From: Hetaerina americana
Lineage: Eukaryota; Arthropoda; Insecta; Odonata; Calopterygidae
Reading direction: 5' to 3'
Assembly: GCA_022747635.1 (NCBI GenBank)
Contig: JAKTNV010000063.1
Coordinates: forward strand, 1,736,001 to 1,800,000
Length of the DNA stretch: 64,000 bases
The notes under the pieces were generated by a model, which was not told where the DNA came from, did not search any database, and worked only from the letters and a program-made list of their open reading frames with translations. The first letter of the stretch is position 1; every line of letters starts with the position of its first letter. Both the position numbers and the translations under genes were made by a program. This document shows positions 1 through 11,182 of the stretch, one piece after another.

Positions 1-690
1 AGAAGGGAAAAACTGTGTTAAAAATCAGAGATTAGTCGGGAAATACATGGAAGCAGAAACGATCCAAAATAGGTGAAAGGACTAAATAGAAGAACTGTAT
101 GGAAAAATGTTAATAAGCAAACTTATACACAGAAAGATAATTTCAGAGAAATCATAAGATAGTTAATTTTGCGTATGATCAAGCTTCAGTTTGCCTGCCA
201 GCAAAGGGGATTAGAATAAATGCTGCGTGTATTGTGCATTAATTTCGTTATACATGGGATGAGAATAAAACTTGGTGTGGAGCGTAGGTAGTGTGTGCGG
301 CACGGAAACCTGGTCATTGAAGCATGATGATAATCGTAAATTGACGGCTTTTGAAAAGTGGGTATTTACAAGAATAGAAAAGGTGCAATGGGCAGATATG
401 GTTTAATGGTAAACAATTATAGTTTTGCAAGTCATACAAAATTGAAATGGATGTAATTGTCTGTGGACAGAAATATAAAGAAGGCAGGAAATGTGTGTGA
501 AAAGCATTTTGATTGGTGACGGGAAGTTGAAACTCGTCATTGACGAGAGATTGTTAGGCTTGCCACTGAGGGTAAGGAATTCAAGGTTAGGCATGTTGGA
601 CGGAATGAATTGAGGAAGGAAGTATGCGGATATATCCTACTGTTTCAGCCTACACTTTGTGGAAGTATTTTATACAAGGATTTTATTTAG
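1..690. other. No recognisable gene; upstream of Penelope-like remnant
   Basis: AT-rich sequence with only short, unconvincing reading frames. Part of it may be the decayed 5' portion of the Penelope-like element that becomes recognisable at about 691, but I see no conserved motif here. Confidence 0.4.
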
Positions 691-1875
691 GATGAAGCGA
701 GACTAGTCTCCTTTGACATTAAGAATTTATTTACTAGTGTACCCATATGTGAAGCCAGGCTTAGGGTGAAAGAACTCCTCGATAATTCCACCACTGCCCA
801 AAATATGTCCCAGGAATTGTCTCCCTCATCGAAATGACAGTTAACCAAAAATATTTTAGTTTCAACCACATTTTTTATCGTCAAACGGATGGGCTAGCTA
901 TGGGTTCCCCCCATTCCCCCTTCCCAGCCGAACTCTTCCTCAATTCATTAGAAGAAAATCTTTTCAATACTGAGAATCAGCGTGTAAAAAACGTGGGTTA
1001 TTGGTTCCGTTACGTTGAAGACATTCTATGCCTTTGGACAGGATCCAACCTCCCTTCCTTCCTACACCTTCCTCAATTACATGAACCCACTCCATCCGAA
1101 TATTTCCTTCTCCATCAACTTCCTTGACTTGTCAATTACCTTAAGGGAAAAAAAGACATGAGTTTGCAATTTACAGGAAATCCACTTATACAGACCACAT
1201 AATTCCTAATGATTCCGCTCACCATTTTTCTCACAAACATGCGGCCCTCCACTCGATGATCCACCGCCTCCTATACATCCCCCTTCCCCCCAAAAACTTC
1301 AACACTGAACTCGTAACAATCACGAATATAGCTCCCAACAATGGCTGCAACTCCATGCTAGTTGATACATTACTTCGGAAAGAGCAAAAATCAATGGCCA
1401 TAAATAGTATTTCCTCCGCACAGTCCGCATTATCTAAGTAATCTAAGGTGCTCGATCCCATTTCTGAGATCTTTCATATAGGATCTCCAACTGCCTACCC
1501 ACCTCACTCAAACCAGCTATTACACATCCCTAACCCTCTCAAAACTTCTAGTCAATGGTAAAGACGCACAGACAGCCTTCTTAAATCAGGTATTTATAAA
1601 CTGAAATGCGAGATTTGCAACACCGTTTATGTTGGTCAGACAGGGAGGAATGTCAAGCTACGAGCCAAGGAACACGCAAGATGTCACAGAAATAAGAAGA
1701 TCAACTCTCTCTTTGCTAAGCACCTACTAGAATTCGACCACAACAGTGACTTTGTCCCAGAAATATTACATGTTCTCTCAAAAGGATTAAAAATGGACGC
1801 TCTCGAGCAAATGGAGATACGGAGGCACCTAGCGAACCCCAATTTGACACTTTTTATTAACGAGCAACTGTTCCC
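691..1875 (+). mobile_element. Penelope-like retroelement, degenerate: RT palm plus GIY-YIG endonuclease
   Basis: Translations in shifting frames match the hallmark blocks of Penelope-like elements in order. At 700-770 there is VSFDIKNLFTSVPI. At 834-1040 the palm motifs read FYRQTDGLAMGSP and then WFRYVEDILC, the catalytic YxDD block written here as YVED. At 1150-1400 there is a connector with IYRKSTYTDHI and a later NNGCNS. At 1590-1830 comes a GIY-YIG-type module, IYKLKCEICNTVYVGQTGR, followed by KEHARCHRNKK. Frameshifts near 830, 1140 and 1580 and several stops make it non-functional. In living members the RT copies the element and the GIY-YIG nuclease nicks the target. The 3' end is not sharply defined; a minus-strand LINE tail begins by 1990. 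Confidence 0.85.
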
Positions 1876-1989
1876 GTCCCCCTCCCCACTCCTTTCCGAG
1901 AAACTAGTCTGGAATTGGTCAAACCAACCCCTCAACGTCCCCGTCCGCCCCCACATAATAATCACTGATCAAAGAAGTTTATCACTCAG

Positions 1990-2365
1990 TGGCTGCTTTA
2001 CACTTATTCTTTAAACTCCTGAAATTTGACGGAAAGGGCTCAAATAGACCAGGCAACTGGTTCCATTCAACAATAGTTCCGTTTAAAAAAAGAGTATTTT
2101 TTCTTATTTGTCTTTTACGTTCTTATTTTTATTCTAAAACTGTGGTCGCTTGCTCCCTTAAAGTTTGGTTTTTCTATCTCTTTCCATAAATCTTCCCACG
2201 CTTCGTCATTTTTAACAATTCTATACATCGCGCCTAACCTACTCCTTTTTCTTCTATTTTACAAACTCTCCCATTTCAGTACATCCAATATTTCCGTGAC
2301 ACTATCTGTTCTTTTTTGCCTTCCGAGTACATTTCTTGCTGCCTTTCTCTGAACCTTTTATTTCT
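1990..2365 (-). mobile_element. Non-LTR retrotransposon tail (C-terminal RT extension), remnant
   Basis: Read on the minus strand, the translation contains RKAARNVLGRQKRTDSVTEI followed by LKWESL, then RRKRSRLGAMYRIVKNDEAW. This is the cysteine-poor C-terminal region after the RT domain of CR1/L2/Jockey-like LINEs. Stops and frame changes interrupt it. A related piece lies at 12410-12780 on the same strand. Confidence 0.7.
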
Positions 2366-2654
2366 TTTTAATGTGAAAGATTTTAGATGAAATAAGAGAG
2401 ACACCGCCGCAGACATATTCGGGTACTCGTTCTTTCCTCGCACCATATACGTGCAAGGAAAACATAATCCTACCAAAAATCCTGAAAAAAATTAAATAAA
2501 CATGAAAACTAGAATTTCATATATTGAACAAACGCAATATTTATAGCATGATGGCTGTCCACGAGAGTTTTATATGAGCTATTATTATATTCAAGAAGTA
2601 AATGTAAAAAACTAAAGATTCTGGTGATCAGGCAAGGTTGCATGGCTGATACTT

Positions 2655-2715
2655 TAAATTCCCCCCCCCCCCAAACTCACTTGCGGCGGCTCAGGGTATT
2701 GTGTAGATAATGAGT
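2655..2715 (+). repeat. Fragment of LINE 3' end, degenerate
   Basis: A C-run followed by cacttgcggcggctcagggt and a GTAGATAATG tail resembles the GC-rich 3' hairpin and TGTAGA tail of the LINE family at 31430-31498, but it is short and damaged. Confidence 0.4.
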
Positions 2716-3660
2716 GTTTGCAACTCTAGATATTCTCGTAGCCAGTCCAGAACCATCTCAGAGAAGGTTTGCATGCCCCTTAACTTTCTCTGATTCACCC
2801 GTTTCAGCTTCTATTGAACTTAGAAAGATTGATATTTTAGAAGAAGGATCCTAGGCAAAAACAACAATCATTTTTTATCAACAATCCACCGTCTTGGGTC
2901 ATTTTTAAAAACACAACGAGTGTAAGAAACTCGTTCAGCACGGACCCAAGGTTCAACGGTTTTGTAAAAAGATTTTGTCGCGAATCGACGAATTTCGATA
3001 GATTTCACTAAGTCCCAGCACTCAAATTAGAGATAATTGTTTACATTTTTTACATCTTACCGTCTTCTTTTTAATATTCTGACTAAAAGCTCTTTGCTTT
3101 GAGCATTTCCCCGTGGATTATGATGCAATTTGCTTGCTGAGTCTTTTGCCTTTTAAATAGCAAACAATCCTATTTAATCAGCACTCTGAAAGTAACCAAT
3201 TAATTCTAATACAAGCACATTAATTTTCCAGTTTTCTCCTTCTACGTGTACATACGTACCGGAAGAGAGAGAATTGTTGGTAAAAAGTCAAAAGAGACAG
3301 GAAAGATGGACGCAGAATATTTTGATTGTCAATGTTAAAGACTGTGATTGAGGGGAGAATGCGATTTTTGTTTGCAAGCGGATCATTTTAAAAGTATAAT
3401 AAATTTGTGAGTATAGGAATATGAAAACAACATAGTTGAGTTCATAATCCTCAGTGATTAAAGGCAGGTTTAAATCAGCATTAATGCTCCAAAATTGCAC
3501 AATGTATCAGTAGCACGAGATAAGATGTTAGCGAAACAATTTAATTTGTAAAATATTTAGGTGCTCTACAGCCACATACTTTCCAAATCACTACGGTATA
3601 TTGTAAAAGAATCAAAATAAAATATTTACTATGGTCTACCCTTTTTTTGTTCCATTACTA
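2716..3660. other. Nothing recognised
   Basis: AT-rich non-coding sequence; no domain, RNA gene or clear repeat seen on either strand. Confidence 0.5.
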
Positions 3661-3669
3661 TTCATTAGG

Positions 3670-4640
3670 GATTACAATGGGGATGGATGCCTAACATATT
3701 AAACGAATGCGCAGTTTGGAAATTATGGAACAAAGATAGTGGCGAGCAGTATAAAAGGCATGAAATAAAGGGTTCAGTACTGACTACGGCCAACCTTGTT
3801 AAATATTTGGAGGTAGTTCTAGCACCACGCCTTTCCTGGGGAGCACACATCAGGACAATATTCGGATCCGCTTAAAAGAAACTCGGCTTGACGGGTGGTG
3901 GGGTAATGTAATGAGACAGTAAAATAGAGGCGTTATTTGACTCTAGTCAGACCTCATTTTGAATATGCCGCAAGTATTCGGGATCCTTGGAGAAAGTTTG
4001 ACAAAAAGAATCAGATAAATTCCAGAGAAAATCCGCCAGATTAGTTAAAAATTGTTATGATAAGAACATGTGTGTGACAGGTCTCTTAGGGGATGTAGGC
4101 TGGGAGCCACTTGAAATACGAAGAGAAAAAGCGAGAATCAGACTTTTAGAAAGGTTCAGAACAAACGAGTTTAACGATGACACTAAAGGAATTATTATGA
4201 TCCCACACTACTCATGCAGATCAGACCACAAAGAGAAAATAAGCGAGATAGATTCCAGTACAGATAGACACAAATACTCATTATTTCCCCGAATAATCAG
4301 GAATGATAATTGTAGGAAACTGGAGTCACTTTATAAATATCAAAAACATTTTAATTACAAGTTGGAACAAAATTAAGTATTGCAAAGACATCAGGTATAC
4401 GTATTTGTAGATGCATGTGAATGTTAGCTGGTATTTAGGGTGTTTGTATGTGTGTGGGTTGTAAGGGGTTTTGCATGAATGCATACCATATTTTGTTTGT
4501 GGAGTGTGTGTATTTGTGCCTTCTGCATACGGTTTTTTCCCCTTAATTACGGGTGGTGCCCTAACACCCCCCGCCACACGCCCTAGCGGCGATTTGCGGT
4601 GTAATAAGTAGATGCAGATGTAGATTAGTGTTCTCTTTGT
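3670..4640 (+). mobile_element. LINE 3' portion: end of RT, C-terminal region, 3' UTR and tail
   Basis: The reading frame starting at 3687 ends the RT thumb with VKYLEVVLAPRLSWGAHI, and then frames shift to matches of RPHFEYAASI, RDPW and LLERFRTNEFNDDTKGI. The last open stretch is 4068-4376. A 3' UTR follows and ends at about 4545-4625 in CCCCCCGCCACACGCCC, the cggcgatttgcgg half of the hairpin, and a tail of AGATG repeats. This is a 5'-truncated, frame-broken copy of the dominant LINE family here; other 3' ends occur near 11110, 24340, 31430, 38730, 40490, 43700, 54310 and 57230. Confidence 0.8.
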
Positions 4641-5045
4641 CCGCCCACAAAAATTAATCTTTCGTTCGAAATTGATAATAGAGAAATCGATTTTTAATGC
4701 AAACTTAATCCTGAATGAATGTACATAATCGCAATACATTGCTGAGAATAGCTTTTATTTTAAATTTCATTGGTTTGTCACATTTTCCCCACAAATGTTG
4801 ACCTCTCTGACTGAATTACTTTCATTTGACCATGGTAAACCTTTCTATATGTACATCAGCACGTAAGCTACCACAAGGGCATATGGCGGCGGGTTGTTCA
4901 AGCATCACAATGAAAGTGGAATGAAACTTAATGCTAAACCAACATAAAATAATGTTAAAGCATACCCCAAAAAGACACCCACTATGTTCATGCACACCTT
5001 ACTTTAACTCTTACACACATGCAAATACATATGCAAGGAACTAAT

Positions 5046-5352
5046 GGGGGATCGAGATGGTGCGGGCTAACGTACTGGCTTCCCACCCTGAGGGCGCGGG
5101 TTCAAATCCCGGCGGTGTTGAATATTTTTCAGAGGTATCTCGATCCCTACTTGAGGTGCTTTGTGAAGGGCACTTTGAGTACGCCGTCCATCGGATGGGA
5201 CGTTAAGCTGCGGACCCCTTGGCGCCTTTCGTAAAGAGTAGGCTAATGCCGACGCCGGGTTTCTCTCCTCCCTTCACCCCTTCCTGTCCATCCCCTATGG
5301 CGCAAATGACCTTAGCTGTCGGACGCCTCCCCTAAAAACTACTACTACTACT
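5046..5352 (+). mobile_element. tRNA-derived SINE (SINE-A), complete, with 10-bp target duplications
   Basis: A 307-bp element. It has a tRNA-like head with an A-box-like GGTGCGGGCTAACG and a B-box-like GGGTTCAAATCCCGG, a family-specific body, and a tail of CTA repeats (5338-5352). The direct repeat aggaactaat flanks it at 5036-5045 and 5353-5362, so this is an intact retrotransposition product. The head is enclosed by a perfect 11-bp inverted repeat (5048-5058 with 5137-5147). Other copies: 9640-9903, 17510-17817, 51497-51805 and a truncated one at 59396-59590, all minus strand. Confidence 0.9.
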
Positions 5353-5362
5353 AGGAACTAAT

Positions 5363-6399
5363 TACGCAAGTACACGCACCTACGGGTGCACTAGATGCCT
5401 ACACAGCATTTAATCTTGTTCCCGCTTGTGACAGCATAGCAATGGCACAAATACCAATTTTTAAATTGCCAAGGAAAAACTTCCTTTTCTAGTTGATTTA
5501 ATTTATTCGTCAAATATTTCTCATGCATTTCAACTCCTCCGAGTGAAACAAATAGAAGAGGTTGTGAACTTTTGGCCGTGAATTTCCTCTGAGCGAATTA
5601 ATTACCTGGCTGTGACCTTGGTAAACGCAAGTCCATTCGGAAAGCGTTAGATGGAACTATTTGACTTTGAGTCGATAAACATCAACATACAGTACGAGTA
5701 TTCGTTAGAAATCTTGTGAAAGTATGTATCCTAACTCTTCGGTGTTCAATTATTTGTACAATAGTAGAACATTAATGGGAGGCGCTAATAGCCCACAAAA
5801 CTAATACCAATGAAAGTGCATTCCTTTAGTTCGGACATTCCTCTCGCGCAGGAGAGGCAGACAAATGGAAGCGCTGGGGAACTGACCGACTCTCAAAGCT
5901 ATTTTCCAAATCGCACCCCTAATTAATTTAACGTGCGCGTTGGAAAATTTATGGGCAAGCACTGGACAGGTGCCCACAACGACAAATCCTCATACTTTCT
6001 CGCGATGGCGTCTTTCCTCCTCGCTTCCCATTGGTGAGATGACGCTATCCCTCCAAGAGAGAGAGAGACCTTCAACTCCACGTGTCGTCCTCGAACATGA
6101 AACATTTTTAAAATATTATTTTCCAGGCTTGTTACTTCTTCGATACTTATCATGAATGCATTCCTTGGCAGAATACGATCGTTGAAATAAAGGCGCTTTA
6201 CCCCTATGCTTCGCAATTACGATAGGATTCATTAGTAATTATTAAGTGATAATGTAACAGAAAAATATTTCTTTAAGGCATTCGAATGTTTTTATAACTT
6301 GTTTGTGAGTATAAATAACAATTTCTGGAATAATGTCATGTTAGTCTTTTTTCCTTATTAGTATTCTAAATTTTATTTTTGATCACCAATATTTAACCA

Positions 6400-6400
<1 letters not shown>
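5363..6400. other. Nothing recognised
   Basis: No supported gene. Two overlapping opposite-strand frames near 5923-6216 have no recognisable motif. Confidence 0.45.

Positions 6401-6404
<4 letters not shown>

Positions 6405-6490
<86 letters not shown>
6405..6490. repeat. (AT)n microsatellite
   Basis: About 43 uninterrupted AT units, directly left of the foldback locus 6544-7142. Apparent Tyr-Ile open frames across it are repeat artefacts. Confidence 0.98.
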
Positions 6491-6492
<2 letters not shown>

Positions 6493-6543
6493 TTTCATAG
6501 ACGCAACACGGAAGTGCCGAATAGTACAATACACAGTAACACA

Positions 6544-7142
6544 TAATATAGAAACACAAAAAAAGAGAACAATCACACGTATTTTCTTGATATTTCGACG
6601 GAAACAATCCGTCTTCCTCTGAAGATATAGAAGTAATGACTGCTGGAATTGTTGAGGTGAGGGGTGCGAGAGAAAGGGAAGGGGGCCAGGGGAAGGGGAG
6701 AACGGGAGGCGAAGGAGGGGTGAAAGGAATGGTTGGGGAGAGGAAAGGGAGAGGGAAGGGGTGGAAGTAACAATTTTAGGCCACTCCCATCAGTGAACGA
6801 CATTAAGGCCCGGATGCTGATAGGCCATACAGATGTAAATGAATGCCATTTCAAGAGTTTTTAATTCTATAGGGTTATCGGATGACCCCATAGAATTAAA
6901 AACTTAATGTCGTTCACTGATGGGAGTGGCCTAAAATTGTTACTTCCACCCCTTCCCTCTCCCCAACCATTCCTTTCACCCCTCCTTCGCCTCCCGTTCT
7001 CCCCTTCCCTTTCTCTCGCACCCCTCACCTCAACAATTCCAGCAGTCATTACTTCTATATCTTCAGAGGAAGACGGATTGTTTCCGTCGAAATATCAAGA
7101 AAATACGTGTGAGTGTTCTCTTTTTTTGTGTTTCTATATTAT
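6544..7142. repeat. Foldback element 1: long inverted repeat flanked by (AT)n
   Basis: The left arm (about 6544-6790) is mirrored by the right arm (about 6905-7142): both carry the sequence running from tatagaaacac through cgtattttcttgatatttcg, the tcttcctctgaagatatagaag segment, a purine-rich (GGGGAAGG) stretch and the caattttaggccactccc block. The inner loop around 6870 has its own short palindrome ttaattctat/atagaattaa. The outer arms resemble those of 7216-7475. It is non-coding; the proline- and serine-rich frames in it are shadows of the purine tract. Confidence 0.85.
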
Positions 7143-7143
7143 A

Positions 7144-7199
<56 letters not shown>

Positions 7200-7203
7200 T
7201 ATG
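7140..7203. repeat. (AT)n microsatellite with ACAT interruptions
   Basis: An AT run of about 60 bases between the two foldback loci, broken twice by acatat. Confidence 0.95.
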
Positions 7204-7215
7204 ATTTCGTCGACG

Positions 7216-7475
7216 TAACACGGAAGTGTTGAATAGTAAATTGGACAGCAACAAACAATATAGACACACATAAAAAGATCACTCACACGTTATTTCTTGA
7301 TCATTTCGACGGAATTCTGCTCCGTCTTCATCGGAAGATATAGAAATAATGAGATTACTTCTATATCTTCCGATGAAGACGGAACAGAATTCCGTCGAAA
7401 TGATCAAGAAATAACGTGTGAGTGATCTTTTTATGTCTATATTGTTTGTTGGTGTCCAATTGATATAATATATAT
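7216..7475. repeat. Foldback element 2, related to element 1
   Basis: Near-perfect inverted repeat: the left arm at 7240-7350 is mirrored by 7351-7450, with almost no spacer at the centre. The arm sequence (gacggaattctg with its partner, and cacacgttatttcttgatca) is a diverged version of the outer arms of foldback element 1. A broken AT-rich run follows at 7470-7522. Confidence 0.85.
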
Positions 7476-7689
7476 GAAATAAAATGTATGTATATGTATA
7501 TATATATATATTTATATATATGGTTCAATGAATTAGCCATTATTTGTAATTCTTTCTCTTTATGTAGGTGTATCAATAGAGATGTTTTAGCTATGCATCA
7601 GTTAAAAGATTTTAGGAATTTTTGTTCTCAATAGTTTAATAATAGTTCTCAAGCTAAACAGATATGTAGGACATTTTATTTTCTGAAAA

Positions 7690-7960
7690 TGACTCTTCTA
7701 CATCAACCTCATACTCCGCAAGCCGTCTTGCCTACACACATATTGGAGTATGCATCCTGGCATAAACCTTTTCAACTTACACGCATGCAAAATCTATATA
7801 CTAACTATCAACTAACAAACACATGCACCTTAGAATGTAGTAATAATTTATCCAATAACTTGCAAACTAAAATTGAAAAGTAAGCAGTTGTAATTCTACT
7901 GCCACATGGTCATGCAACTTACAATGGTCTCCGCCCCCAAGGACACAGGTAAGGAATGTA
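7690..7960 (-). repeat. Degenerate LINE 3' UTR copy
   Basis: The segment around 7900-7950 (cacatggtcatgcaacttac, then ggtctccgcccccaaggaca) matches 38970-39020 (cacatggtcatgcagtatac, then ggtctcctcccccaaggata), which belongs to a minus-strand LINE 3' UTR. The left part (ccgcaagccgtcttg) fits a decayed 3' hairpin. The small frame across 7906-8133 is not supported as a gene. Confidence 0.5.
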
Positions 7961-8737
7961 CCACACCGCAGCAGGCATGCCGCGGTGGCGTGCCCCCATC
8001 AGAGAGAGACGAGGAATGGAAGGAGATCTTCTCAAACATAACCACATCCGAAACTCATGATTACATATATGAAGTACAGCATGGATCAATATATCCCCAA
8101 CAAAACGTGTTTGGTGCAGACAAGGGTTTATGAAAATGACAATTTCAAATTATTGCCTTGCATGAATTTCAAATGCTTCCTTCTACAAATTAATACATTT
8201 ATTTGCTGTTGATTGTCACTAAAACATGAAATAATTATCAATAATATGCCAATTTAATTTGAAAATTCGCGATCAAACTTTACCACTCCAAAATTTCTGT
8301 TACTAAAAATAAATTTGGAGAAAAATGGTTTCATAATTGCCATGAAAAACAGAGTCTTAATCACATAAATGTATACTTATGAACCAACTAAGGGTGCTAA
8401 CATACGCGTAACCAGTGATAACCCGCTCTACACAATGGTCTACGAACACCTTCCCAGGTTGGACGTTTGATAGTTTTTAGAATTCATAACATCGTGTCGT
8501 AGAACTTGGAACCTTCGAGTTTCCAATGTCAAACGTTCGCATATTCCGGCTTTTGTCGCGCTTTTAGACCAGAGTCAATGTAAGTCTCGATCATAAGAAG
8601 CAATTAAACTGTTGGTCAAATGGTTCAGTGAGGTGGGAGTGCATTTTGATATTTCTTGAGACATATCGCGATCATTGCATGCATTGTACTGTATGCATCA
8701 GTTCACATATCGTCATAATTTCTTACTTCGCCAGATA

Positions 8738-8985
8738 TATGGGGTCGCGGTAGTCCAGGGGTTAGCTTTGGACTACTAACTAGAGGGCCCGGGCTCGATT
8801 CCCGGGCAAGGCACTCTGGGCACCTGCAGCTCCACCGAAGCTATGCGATTGTTCAGTTACCAGATCTTCCTGGCAAACCATAACCGGTAAAGGGAATAAT
8901 GTGTGGATGTCCACGCCGTCGGGCTTCGTAGTGGATGAACTCTACCATCGAATACCAGACCGATCTTCGGGTTGATTACTGTGTT
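8738..8985 (+). mobile_element. tRNA-derived SINE, second family (SINE-B)
   Basis: The tRNA-like head at about 8738-8815 has GTAGTCCAGGGGTTAGC in the A-box position and GGCTCGATTCCCGGGC in the B-box position. An unrelated body follows, including ggatgtccacgccgtcgggc. No other clear copy is in the window and no clean target duplication was found. Confidence 0.65.
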
Positions 8986-8999
8986 TATGGTTTTTTTAT

Positions 9000-9410
9000 A
9001 TCTGAGCATGAAAACTTGTATAATTAATTTTAGCTCTTTATTTAATTTTTATATACTAATTACACCCATACATACACAAAATAGTTTTCAAAGTTATTAC
9101 ACAATACTCCAAAAAGAACTAACTGCACTGAATATGAGTTACTGGCTTTACGATTCAATTATGCAACTAATTTATTGGCGTAAAACTAAAATAATAACAA
9201 TAAATATTTTTGCATTTAAAAATTGAATAAAATTATTGGCTAATTTTGAAAACTATCGATTTGTATGAAAAACATCCAATATCAATGAAATTTGAGTTTT
9301 TAAGGAAATACAAAGTGTATTCTTTTGAAATATGGATCGCTTTCACAAAGTAAACCTGGAAACTACATCATATCTCATAGCTTAGCCTAAGGATACTTAT
9401 TGCGTGCGTT
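9000..9410. other. Nothing recognised
   Basis: AT-rich non-coding sequence; the open frame at 8972-9226 has no recognisable motif. Confidence 0.45.
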
Positions 9411-9414
9411 TCAC

Positions 9415-9495
9415 TGATTCCGGGTGGTGACCTAACACCCCCCACCACACTCCCTTGCGGCGGCTTTCGGGGTTTCATGTAGATGTAAATTCCAA
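9415..9495 (+). mobile_element. LINE 3' end fragment
   Basis: Only the terminal 80 bp: the GGGTGGTGACCTAACACCCC block, the GC-rich hairpin arms, and a GTAGATGTAAAT tail. It is a heavily 5'-truncated insertion. Confidence 0.7.
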
Positions 9496-9639
9496 GGTTC
9501 CTAATTACCTAAAATCTGCTTGTTAACTAATGTCCTTCTATTTACTGCCTTTCTTTATTAGGTTCTCCTTAAGCTCAGCAAATTTCACATTTCATTGACA
9601 ACTCATACCGCTTAACTTCACACAACACCACCGCAAGAT

Positions 9640-9903
9640 GTTGTAGTAGTAGTTTTCATTGGGAGGCGACCGACATCTAAGGTCATTTGCGCCATTAGCA
9701 TACTCTAATAACGAAAGGCGCCAAGGGGTCCGCAGCTTAACGTCCCATCCGACGGACGTCACACTCACTCAAAGTGCTCTCCACAAAGCACCTTAAGTAG
9801 GGATCGGGATACCACTGAAAAATATTCAACACCGCCGAGATTTGAACCCGGGTCCTCACGGTGGGAAGCCTGTGCGTTAGCCACCGCACCATCCCAATCC
9901 CCA
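9640..9903 (-). mobile_element. SINE-A copy
   Basis: Same organisation as 5046-5352 on the opposite strand: TAG repeats at the left, body gaccgacatctaaggtcatt, and the tRNA-like head at the right. The 11-bp clamp arms here (9800-9810 and 9891-9901) differ from those of the 5-kb copy by a matched pair of changes plus one wobble. Confidence 0.85.
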
Positions 9904-9909
9904 CCGAAG

Positions 9910-10690
9910 ATATTTTGCGGGGTATCGGGCAAATGCAGATGAACAATCATTTTTCTCTCTTTTAAATATATTATCACTCAATTGCATGTTATGTTCACTC
10001 ACCTTAATTGTCAGTCAATGGCGTTCCGAAAAGCGGAACTAAACCCAAAATCACACAAATCATTTACTGCACCACGTGGTCAACTGCAATAGTCTTAAAT
10101 CAAGTGTAAAGAAAATAATAACATTTTTAACTTGCATATTCATCTTGCAAGGGAAAAGCAAGTACCTCTCTGTACAATTACAAGATTTTTCGAAAAACAT
10201 TAAACCTAGTTGGTTTTAGTGAAATATAGGAAGTAATAATGGCATCCATTTTATTAGCATCCAATTCATTTTCTAGGGATTGTACGCCCTTGAAAAAAAC
10301 ATAAAATATGGCACAAGAAATTCATAAACTAAAACAATTTTTGCTGTAAAAATGGTAACACATAGCAAGCATATTTATTATACTTGATTTGAACGATGTT
10401 TATCAAGTTAGTTACATAATTTAATGATGGTATCACACACTATACACAAGTAGTGGTGATTCAATTGCTGGTCCTCGCATAGTTTAAGAAAACCCCTCGC
10501 TGACATTTATTCGGCAAGATGCAGAGTTGGGTAAATTGATGCAATCTTAATTATTCGTTTCTATAAAATTATAAATTAGGCATGAAAACAAGAGCGTACG
10601 CATGTTGTTGTGAGGCGGTCTCTCTACGTTCAATTGTACATGCAAAGATGTTGCTACTTCTCTTTTAAGATGGCACAATAATCAGTTCAT
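9910..10690. other. Nothing recognised
   Basis: AT-rich, no open frame of interest and no recognisable repeat. Confidence 0.5.
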
Positions 10691-10699
10691 AAACTTTCA

Positions 10700-11182
10700 G
10701 TACTTAGACTTTCAGAAAGGTTCAGAACAAACGAGTTTAAAGATGACACTAACGGAATTATAATGGTCCCACACTACTTAGATGGATCAGACCGCAAAGA
10801 TAAAATAAGGGAGATATATTCCAGTACGGATAGATACAAATACTCATTCCTTCCCCGAACAATCACGAAAAATAATAAGAAGAAGTCGAAGTCATTTTAG
10901 AAACATTAAAAACACTTAATTCACAAGTCGGAGCAAATTTAAACATTGGAAAGACATCAGGTATATTTGTAGGTTCATTTGTATGTCAGTTGGCAGTTCG
11001 TGTGTTTGCATTTGTGTGGGTGGTTATGGTTTTTGCATGAATTCATACCATATTTAGTTTGTGGATTATATAAATTTGTGGCTTTTGCAATCGATTTTTT
11101 TCTTACTACGCTGTTGGCCTAACACCCCCCGCCACACGCCCTTGCGTCGGCTTGCGGGGTATTCAGTAGATGTAGATGTACA
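10700..11182 (+). mobile_element. LINE 3' portion, 5'-truncated
   Basis: Begins within the C-terminal coding region: frames give ERFRTNEFKDDTNGIIMVPH and later SRSF or RNI-type remnants. It continues through a 3' UTR into the GC-rich hairpin at about 11120-11160 and a GTAGATGTAGATGTA tail. Closest relatives are the tails at 3670-4640 and 30940-31498. Confidence 0.8.

Noticed and set aside
6383..7269. Open frames rich in Tyr-Ile around the AT runs
   Set aside because: They are translations of (AT)n microsatellites and of the foldback arms, not genes.
7906..8133. A 75-residue frame with hydrophilic sequence
   Set aside because: Its start overlaps a repeat shared with 38970-39020 and no motif is seen.
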